This document shows, one piece after another, positions 31,335-36,652 of a stretch of 36,652 nt of DNA. The position numbers and the translations under genes were made by a program. The stretch covers positions 1 through 36,652 of the forward strand of contig JAVVTR010000023.1 in NCBI GenBank assembly GCA_036653535.1. Direction: 5' to 3'. The notes under the pieces were generated by a model, which did not search any database, was not told where the DNA came from, and saw only the letters and a list, made by a program, of their open reading frames with translations. The DNA comes from JAVVTR01 sp036653535 (GTDB taxonomy: Bacteria; Bacteroidota; Bacteroidia; Bacteroidales; P3). The number at the start of each line of letters is the position of its first letter. Position 1 is the stretch's first letter.

Positions 31335-33134
31335 CTAAAGAATCAAATGCCGGTTTACCACTTCTGCAATATCTTCAATTTCAGGACCTTGAACCTCTTC
31401 AAAGGCTTTTTTACACGATGGACAAGCCGTAATAACTTTATGGATATTCTCTCCACACATTTTTTGTATAGCATCTTTAGCTATCATACGCTTCTTCTTG
31501 TAAGGCAAGGCTTCTGCTGCAATGCTATGTCCACAACATAACGACTGATTCCCATCATAAGACGTAGGCTGTAATTGCAATAATTGAGAAAGCAATTCTC
31601 GAGGTTCTTTATATACTCCCGAATTACGCCCCAATTCACAAGGATCATGAAAAGCAGCCTTTTCCATTCCCATACGAATATGTATTTTCTTATCTTGAAC
31701 CAAACGCAAAATATACTGACTATGGTGCAATACTTCCACCGAATTTAATGCATATAGATCTTTAAATATTTTATAACAAATAGGACAAGAACAAACCAAA
31801 GTATGTGCTCCCGTTTTTTCTATTCTCTGTTTATTTTTAGCTATTAATTCTTCCGCCGCTCTTTCATCTCCTGCTAAAAAAATAGGACGGCCACAACACA
31901 CCCCTCCATTTTCGTCTAAAAAAAGATACTTTTCTTTAGAAGCATCCAAAATATGAACCATAGCCTTTTCTATCTTAGGAGTAAGATGACTCATACAACC
32001 TGCAAAATAAACCACATCTACAGAAGAGGATTCCATAAGAGGAATGTAATTGTAACGCTGTGGATAACGATAACGAATATTCCTTCGTTTCGTATTTAAT
32101 TTTAGCTGAACCGAATTGACTCCTACCGGACAAGCCTGCACACATCGATTACACATTAAACAATGTCCGGATGCCGCCAACACTTCTTTCCATCTTTTAA
32201 ACCTGGTATTTCTAGTAAAATCAATAGAGGACATATTCCGCAAGGAAGCTGCAGATACCAATTGACATGGATCTAAACACATACCACAACGGGAACAAGA
32301 AAATATTTCCACCCCTGCATAGCCATTGTTTTTATTCGACTCCCTAATGCCGGCATCCCTCATATAAATCAAAAGCACTTCTCCTAAAATATGGGTAAAA
32401 CGCGACCAAGGCAAGGTAAGAAAGAAAACCATAAGAGCGATGGAATAAGACCACCACATAGGAGTAATAAGGGTAGCATCGTTAAGATATCGACTAAACC
32501 AATCGAAAATCATACCAAAACTTCGAGTCAAAAAACTTCCCCCACTAATACCAGAAGTAAAACTTTCGGCAAAAAAACGAAGAGGAAAAATACTCCATAA
32601 AGCATAAACAGCCAATTGATCATTCCATTTCAATTTGGTAGTTCTCTTCATGCCAAACATTTTACGACGAATACGCTTTATTAAAGCAAGGGCAATACCT
32701 GAGAGGACTATAAGAAGAAAGAAATCCATTAAAAAAAAGAAAACAGAGCCCCCTAAAGTCGTTTCCGTTTTCATCATAAAATAACGAAAAAAGATAGGAT
32801 AATACGGAAGATTTATTCGATGAGGAGCATAAAAGAAAATTTCAACATGCCCTATTATTATTAACATCAACCAACCAAAAGCTATACTAGAATGCATATA
32901 GCCCAACAACTTATTCTTCTTCCAAATTTTTACATGAAGTATGCAATCTAAGAAAACATCTTTAATAACTATAAAAATTCTGTAACTAAACAGACACTGA
33001 AGCATTTTCTTTTTGTCGCGAATTGGTAAATTTTTAAATACGGTAACCACCGACACTATCAAATACCCCAGCACAAAGATCAACCCTATCATGTAGGGGA
33101 TCACAAAGGGATCATAACTATATCTTTCGTGCAT
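31335..33134 (-). CDS. Membrane HdrE/NarI-like plus HdrD-like Fe-S oxidoreductase
   Basis: A 599-residue fusion. The first ~260 residues are five membrane helices (about 11-31, 82-103, 128-152, 172-190, 222-245) like the haem b subunit NarI/HdrE, with candidate haem histidines H81, H96 and H248. Two [4Fe-4S] sites follow (C280/C283/C286/C290 and C325/C328/C331/C335), then two intact CCG motifs: C380, C413-C414, C450, C453 and C499, C533-C534, C571, C574. This is the HdrD plan, combining HdrC and HdrB parts. It should take electrons between quinol or haem and Fe-S/thiol chemistry at the membrane. It is the last gene of the operon and overlaps the end of the small HdrC gene by 17 bp. Confidence 0.88.
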   Translation of the reverse strand: MHERYSYDPFVIPYMIGLIFVLGYLIVSVVTVFKNLPIRDKKKMLQCLFSYRIFIVIKDVFLDCILHVKIWKKNKLLGYMHSSIAFGWLMLIIIGHVEIFFYAPHRINLPYYPIFFRYFMMKTETTLGGSVFFFLMDFFLLIVLSGIALALIKRIRRKMFGMKRTTKLKWNDQLAVYALWSIFPLRFFAESFTSGISGGSFLTRSFGMIFDWFSRYLNDATLITPMWWSYSIALMVFFLTLPWSRFTHILGEVLLIYMRDAGIRESNKNNGYAGVEIFSCSRCGMCLDPCQLVSAASLRNMSSIDFTRNTRFKRWKEVLAASGHCLMCNRCVQACPVGVNSVQLKLNTKRRNIRYRYPQRYNYIPLMESSSVDVVYFAGCMSHLTPKIEKAMVHILDASKEKYLFLDENGGVCCGRPIFLAGDERAAEELIAKNKQRIEKTGAHTLVCSCPICYKIFKDLYALNSVEVLHHSQYILRLVQDKKIHIRMGMEKAAFHDPCELGRNSGVYKEPRELLSQLLQLQPTSYDGNQSLCCGHSIAAEALPYKKKRMIAKDAIQKMCGENIHKVITACPSCKKAFEEVQGPEIEDIAEVVNRHLIL

Positions 33135-33453
33135 GAACTAGACGATTAAGAATTAGCAAAACATGGCGCGTATTCACGCCTTTCGGGCAAGCCATTTGAC
33201 ATTTTCCACATAACATACAGTTAGGCAAAAGATTTTTTATTTCTTCTATCTGTCCTCTTTTAACCAAAAGTTGTATTTTACGTAGATTGAAGTCTGTAAA
33301 ATTTCCCGCTGTACAAGTACCAGTACAGGTTCCGCAATATATACAATATAAAAAACTGGGCTCCTCTTGTGCTATTTCTTTAGCAAGATTAGTATCTGCT
33401 TTTTCCAAGTCAATAACACTACTTTTATTTAAACTATAACCAAAATTTCGCAT
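33118..33453 (-). CDS. HdrC-like small 4Fe-4S protein
   Basis: A 111-residue ferredoxin-like subunit with two [4Fe-4S] sites, C37/C40/C43/C47 (YCIYCGTCTGTC) and C79/C82/C85/C89 (NCMLCGKCQMAC). Homologues in HdrABC complexes wire the flavin subunit to HdrB. I start at the ATG at 33453 (MRNFGYSLNK): an earlier in-frame start lies inside the hdrA-like gene, and a 10-bp gap after that gene fits. The end overlaps the next gene by 17 bp. Confidence 0.85.
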   Translation of the reverse strand: MRNFGYSLNKSSVIDLEKADTNLAKEIAQEEPSFLYCIYCGTCTGTCTAGNFTDFNLRKIQLLVKRGQIEEIKNLLPNCMLCGKCQMACPKGVNTRHVLLILNRLVHARKI

Positions 33454-33463
33454 TTTTTTGTGC

Positions 33464-34483
33464 TTAAGAAAGATAGTGGTGAATTCTACCTGCAGCAGAA
33501 CGCGCATCATTAATAGTGTCCGGAATAGTTTTAGGTCCGGTGCAAGCACCAGCTAAAAAAACACCTTCTTCATTAGTCAAATTAGCCTGCAAAAATAAAT
33601 CCTTAGTGTCGAAAAAAAGGTCGGAACCTATTTTTACTTTTGTTTTAGCCGACAATTCCGAAGCCGATGCACATGCTTGCATTCCTACCATAAGCACCAA
33701 CATATCCACCGCAATTTTCAGGGGTTTACCTATTAATGTATCTTCCGTTTTAATAACAATTCTTCCTTCTTTATTTTCAGAAGTTTCCGATAATCGTCCT
33801 CTAATAAACTGTACTCCATACTTACTTTGAGCCTGTTGATACATATTTTCAAAATAACGATCAAACATCCTCAAATCCATATACAAATTAAAAATTTCTG
33901 TATCGGGATATAATTCTTTTATTTCGCAAGCTTGTTTTACCGCAGTAACACAACAAACTTTGGAACAATACGTATTATTTACCTTTTCGTCTCGTGAACC
34001 CACGCAGTGTACAAAAGCAATCCGTTTAGGTACACTGCCATTCTTACAAACTACATTTCCTTCCCGAAATTTTTTCTCCAAATCAGCAGAGGTAATTACA
34101 TTGTCGTAAATACCATATCCATATTCCTCCTTCTGCTCTGCCTTAAAAAGATCAAAACCACAACAAATCAAAACAGCATCTACTAACAATCGCCGATTAT
34201 TAGTTAGTGTTATTTCAATAATACCGTTCTTTTTTTCAAAATATTGTAGTTCCGTCTGCAGACAAATTTCTATCTGCTTTCCAAACCTTTTTATTCCGTT
34301 TAATAATTCGGTAATAATTCGTTCTGCCTTTTCTCCATTGGGAAATAATCTATCCCATTTAGATACATGCCCTCCTAAACCATCCGATTTTTCTATCAAT
34401 ACTACCGCATATCCTTTAGCAAGTAAGTTCGCAGCAGCCTCTAATCCTGCAATTCCACCTCCGATTATTGCTATATTCTTCAT
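33464..34483 (-). CDS. HdrA-like FAD-dependent oxidoreductase (short form)
   Basis: A 339-residue flavoprotein. The dinucleotide-binding GGGIAGLEAAANL lies at 8-20 and EKSDGLGGHVSKW at 31-43. The HdrA-type four-cysteine motif is present: C160 (HCVGSRD), C173, C177 and C178 (YCSKVCC). The C-terminal FAD contact is GVFLAGACTGPKTIPDTI. Canonical HdrA has extra ferredoxin domains (650 residues or more); here these are missing and the two separate HdrC-like proteins may supply their clusters. QmoA-like subunits have a similar short form. It lies between hdrB and the small hdrC gene in one operon. Confidence 0.88.
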   Translation of the reverse strand: MKNIAIIGGGIAGLEAAANLLAKGYAVVLIEKSDGLGGHVSKWDRLFPNGEKAERIITELLNGIKRFGKQIEICLQTELQYFEKKNGIIEITLTNNRRLLVDAVLICCGFDLFKAEQKEEYGYGIYDNVITSADLEKKFREGNVVCKNGSVPKRIAFVHCVGSRDEKVNNTYCSKVCCVTAVKQACEIKELYPDTEIFNLYMDLRMFDRYFENMYQQAQSKYGVQFIRGRLSETSENKEGRIVIKTEDTLIGKPLKIAVDMLVLMVGMQACASASELSAKTKVKIGSDLFFDTKDLFLQANLTNEEGVFLAGACTGPKTIPDTINDARSAAGRIHHYLS

Positions 34484-34501
34484 CTTCTGTTTTAACTTGA
34501 G

Positions 34502-35572
34502 TTAACAGCATTTCAGATATTCCGGACTTTTGGGTCTTCCTATATCTTGTCCTGCCGCCCCCTTGTATTTATCTTCCGGATTATAATCAATCCCAATCTT
34601 GTCTAATAAAGGTTCCACACCAACTTGATGAGTTTGTAAACCCAAATCCCAAGGATTATAGCCCAATACCAATCCAGCTACTTCTTCGTAGGTAAAAACA
34701 GGGATTCCTTGCTGGTTTTCACCATAAGTTTTTCCCTCCGATTCCGCTATTACATACTGCCAACGATCTAAAAAGTAAGGACAACCCGGACAATTAGTTA
34801 TAATCATATCGGGATGAAACGGCTCCATAGATTCAAATTTTTTATGGGTATTAGCTAAGGAATATCCACGATTAGCAGGAACAAAATACTGACGGAAACC
34901 GAATCCACAGCAATGTCTTCTTTCTGGATAATCTACAATAGTTCCGCCCCATGCTTCTATCATCCCCACTAAAACATAGGGATATTCTGCACCTCCCACC
35001 CCTTTGTGAGGAAACATTTTAGAATAATGGCACCCTATATGCTCTACCACTCTCAAAGGCTCTCCCGTTTTTTGATTAATAAGCCTATATTTAGAACGGC
35101 GAGCAATTTCAAATCTCATTTTATAAATAATATCACTGGCATGAGCTACGTACTCCGGTATTTCAAAAGAACGCCCCGTTGCCTGCAATAAATTTTTCTT
35201 AGTTTTTTCCAAAACATCTGGAAAGTGCTTCCAAGTTTCAATAATTTCACTGTATAAGCCAAAAGAAGTAATACAGGAAACCGCATAGTTTTTATACCCA
35301 GCCTCCGTCATCAAAGCAAATTGCCGAGCAATAATGGTCATTACGGTATCTACTTTCACTACATCGCAATGATATCCTATTCCTCCACAAGTAGTATGAT
35401 GTTCCGTTTCATATACATCCTTTCCTAAATCCTCCCTCATAATTTTGAGAAAATAATATTCAGAAGCTGGGAAAAAATTTTGACGAATACAAGACCTAAC
35501 ATAATAATAATGGTCGTCTGGTATTTCTTTTTGATAATCTTTCCAGATTACTTTCTTGCCTTCTATATTCAC
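34502..35572 (-). CDS. HdrB-like subunit with one decayed CCG motif
   Basis: A 356-residue HdrB homologue. In methanogens HdrB holds two non-cubane [4Fe-4S] clusters, each bound by C-x~35-CCG-x~35-CxxC. Here the second set is intact: C181, C221-C222-G223, C261, C264. The first is altered: C28, then TCGG (T61, C62), and C100 without the partner cysteine three residues on. So one catalytic cluster is expected rather than two. A C-terminal tail ends in CC. The start codon is GTG (complement of 35570-35572). It lies between the second HdrC gene upstream and the HdrA-like gene downstream. Confidence 0.85.
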   Translation of the reverse strand: MNIEGKKVIWKDYQKEIPDDHYYYVRSCIRQNFFPASEYYFLKIMREDLGKDVYETEHHTTCGGIGYHCDVVKVDTVMTIIARQFALMTEAGYKNYAVSCITSFGLYSEIIETWKHFPDVLEKTKKNLLQATGRSFEIPEYVAHASDIIYKMRFEIARRSKYRLINQKTGEPLRVVEHIGCHYSKMFPHKGVGGAEYPYVLVGMIEAWGGTIVDYPERRHCCGFGFRQYFVPANRGYSLANTHKKFESMEPFHPDMIITNCPGCPYFLDRWQYVIAESEGKTYGENQQGIPVFTYEEVAGLVLGYNPWDLGLQTHQVGVEPLLDKIGIDYNPEDKYKGAAGQDIGRPKSPEYLKCC

Positions 35573-35613
35573 GATAATATCTCCTAATATTTCTCTTAAC
35601 GTTAAGAGAAACC

Positions 35614-36288
35614 TTATTTATTAAAACTAACTTTATCTACGTATTCCTCCATGCTCAAACCTAATTCCTTGGCTTTATCTTCCGAGCATTTTTCAATAAA
35701 ATTGAACATATCCGTATTTCCGGTAATATCGAAAATACGCTGTAATTCATCTAAATCCGATTGTGGAATTTTTCTTAAGGCACCGGGGCCTCGCTGATCT
35801 AAATTGCCATGCAAGCGTTCAAAAACCTCTTCCAAATGCGCATGTTCCCATTCCCAAACAGGCCCTGCCTCCGGATGAATATCGGGTAATACATTTCTTG
35901 CATATACGCAATAACCATATTTTAATATCGACTCCCCTACATTCCGTTTTAGCACAATTTGCTGACGCCCTTTTTCTGAGAACATAAAAAAACCCGTTTC
36001 TTGCGATAATGCTCGAAGAGCCATAATAATTAAGCCGGGGGCATTATTTCTTGGACAACGAGTAACACAAGACATACACTCTCCGCAATACCAAATAGTA
36101 TTGCTTTTCAATAGTCTTTCTAGTTCTGCATCGTTTTTTTGCTGAACCGATATAACTACTTTTCTTGGATCATAATCATAAAATTCAGCAGCCGGACAAA
36201 TAGCAGTACAGGTTCCACAATTCATGCAGGCATTCATTCCTTCTCGGAATCGTACATCTTCGCTTAAGCGCTCATATAAAGACTTCAT
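35614..36288 (-). CDS. HdrC-like 4Fe-4S protein with C-terminal extension
   Basis: A 224-residue Fe-S protein opening the Hdr-like operon. Two [4Fe-4S] sites: C21/C24/C27/C31 (ACMNCGTCTAICP) and C68/C71/C74/C78 (YCGECMSCVTRCP). Residues after about 90 form an acidic helical extension containing a proline/tryptophan patch (DIHPEAGPVWEWEHAHLEE), absent from the smaller HdrC in the same operon. I start at the ATG at 36288 because the family begins LYERLSEDVRFREG; an in-frame ATG at 36327 would add 13 residues. A -7 element lies 75 bp upstream. Confidence 0.86.
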   Translation of the reverse strand: MKSLYERLSEDVRFREGMNACMNCGTCTAICPAAEFYDYDPRKVVISVQQKNDAELERLLKSNTIWYCGECMSCVTRCPRNNAPGLIIMALRALSQETGFFMFSEKGRQQIVLKRNVGESILKYGYCVYARNVLPDIHPEAGPVWEWEHAHLEEVFERLHGNLDQRGPGALRKIPQSDLDELQRIFDITGNTDMFNFIEKCSEDKAKELGLSMEEYVDKVSFNK

Positions 36289-36362
36289 GGTGTGATATTT
36301 TTCCTTGGAACCCACATAAAGCCACATGGGACCAAAGGATATAAAAAACGAAATATAAACTA

Positions 36363-36370
36363 CAAATTTA
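36363..36370 (-). promoter_or_regulatory. -7 element of the Hdr-like operon
   Basis: On the minus strand TAAATTTG (complement of 36363-36370) fits TAnnTTTG. No TTG at -33. The start is expected near 36356. Confidence 0.5.
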
Positions 36371-36403
36371 CAAAAAAATATGGAGATAAAAAAGGGTATC
36401 GAC

Positions 36404-36535
36404 TTAATCTCCTATAGTCCTATATTCCAAACTTAGGAATGTATCCGAAGCTATCTTATCTTTCCACTTTAAAAGCGAAGCTCTTCCCTTTCCTCTAAAA
36501 ACATTTTTTGGATCCGTACCACTATAGACTTTCAT
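36404..36535 (-). CDS. Possible 43-residue peptide between intron and Hdr operon
   Basis: A minus-strand frame from ATG (complement of 36533-36535) to TAA (complement of 36404-36406) reads MKVYSGTDPKNVFRGKGRA and onwards, ending SLEYRTIGD. The composition is protein-like, but the length is small and I recognise no family. It is immediately preceded by an in-frame stop and lies just downstream of the intron 3' end, so it could be chance or a remnant of the gene the intron entered. Confidence 0.2.
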   Translation of the reverse strand: MKVYSGTDPKNVFRGKGRASLLKWKDKIASDTFLSLEYRTIGD

Positions 36536-36579
36536 CTAAAATTTTCAAGAATAGTGCTCCTACTGGAGAAAGGCCTATA

Positions 36580-36652
36580 ATCGAGTAGGAGAAAATTAAA
36601 GTAGTTTTCTCCTACTTTAATTTTCGACCTCTCACACCACCACGCATGCCGT
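36580..36652 (-). mobile_element. 3' end of a group II intron (part of domain V, domain VI), cut by the window edge
   Basis: On the minus strand the window begins with ACGGCATGCGTGGTGGTGTGAGAGG, the 3' strand of domain V and the 5' strand of domain VI. Domain VI: GAGAGG (36633-36628) pairs with CCTACTC (36589-36583), leaving one A bulged (complement of 36586), the expected branch point; the stem continues with 14 perfect pairs (36612-36625 with 36591-36604). The intron ends in CTCGAT at about 36580, six bases after the branch A. GTGTGAGAGG...CCTACTCGAY is typical of bacterial group II introns in memory. The reverse transcriptase gene would lie beyond the right edge on the same strand. Confidence 0.7.

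Larger units (their letters stand above)
36289..36579. other. Region between the Hdr-like operon and the group II intron
   Basis: It holds the leader and -7 element of the operon, an inverted repeat GGAGAT/ATCTCC (36382-36387, 36406-36411), a 43-codon reading frame described separately, and CTCCTACTGGAG (36558-36569) next to the intron end. No known gene is recognised. Confidence 0.4.

Noticed and set aside
1..36652. CRISPR arrays, prophage genes, insertion sequences or restriction and defence systems
   Set aside because: No regularly spaced repeats, transposase, integrase, phage or defence gene is visible; the only mobile element seen is the intron end at the right edge.

Overview
The window looks like chromosomal DNA of an anaerobic, A+T-rich member of the Bacteroidota, most likely order Bacteroidales. 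Four things support this. Promoters fit the Bacteroidota consensus TTG-N19/20-TAnnTTTG and Shine-Dalgarno sequences are absent. A 1668-residue protein ends in a type IX secretion (gliding-motility type) C-terminal domain. The neighbourhoods zapA-rny, dnaA/rsmI-like/rarA, rseC and fabG are of Bacteroidia type. The energy genes are rich in Fe-S proteins ([FeFe]-hydrogenase-like, HdrABC-like) and show no oxygen respiration.

Layout. 1-2.8 kb: a coiled-coil protein, zapA, a structured non-coding RNA that I read as 6S RNA, and rny. 2.8-7.8 kb: a hot-dog thioesterase divergent from dnaA, then an RsmI-like methyltransferase and rarA in tight succession, then sufE. 7.9-13.9 kb: a polyprenyl diphosphate synthase followed 8 bp later by the giant T9SS cargo protein. 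14-18 kb (minus strand): a six-gene module of two DRTGG proteins, two GHKL ATPases, a PHP phosphoesterase and a [FeFe]-hydrogenase-like Fe-S protein without the proton-relay cysteine. 18.3-18.5 kb: two tandem tRNA-Leu genes (GAG, CAG) behind a consensus promoter. 18.5-24.9 kb: an UbiB-family kinase with a small coiled-coil protein, then a TPR membrane protein, ribH, fmt, HU, rseC and fabG. 24.9-31.2 kb: a membrane VWA protein, a PIN-PhoH ATPase, a thioredoxin-fold lipoprotein and a Wzz-like membrane protein. 31.3-36.3 kb (minus strand): five genes encoding an HdrC-HdrB-HdrA-HdrC complex and a membrane HdrE/HdrD-type fusion. The right edge cuts into the 3' end of a group II intron on the minus strand.

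How the parts fit. The 14-18 kb module resembles the accessory genes that accompany electron-bifurcating hydrogenases in other anaerobes, but no structural hydrogenase is in view; it reads as a redox or H2-sensing switch. The Hdr-like operon probably moves electrons between soluble Fe-S/flavin partners and the menaquinone pool through its NarI-like membrane subunit. SufE and the polyprenyl synthase (quinone or cell-wall lipid side chains) would support this metabolism.

Most notable: (i) the orphan hydrogenase-like/DRTGG/ATPase/PHP module; (ii) a 46-bp leader element, 41 of 46 bases identical, directly upstream of two unlinked minus-strand genes, with a hairpin that includes the start codon; (iii) the HdrB homologue with a decayed first CCG motif next to a protein with two intact ones; (iv) the 6S RNA candidate; (v) the group II intron end; (vi) long perfect inverted repeats between genes.
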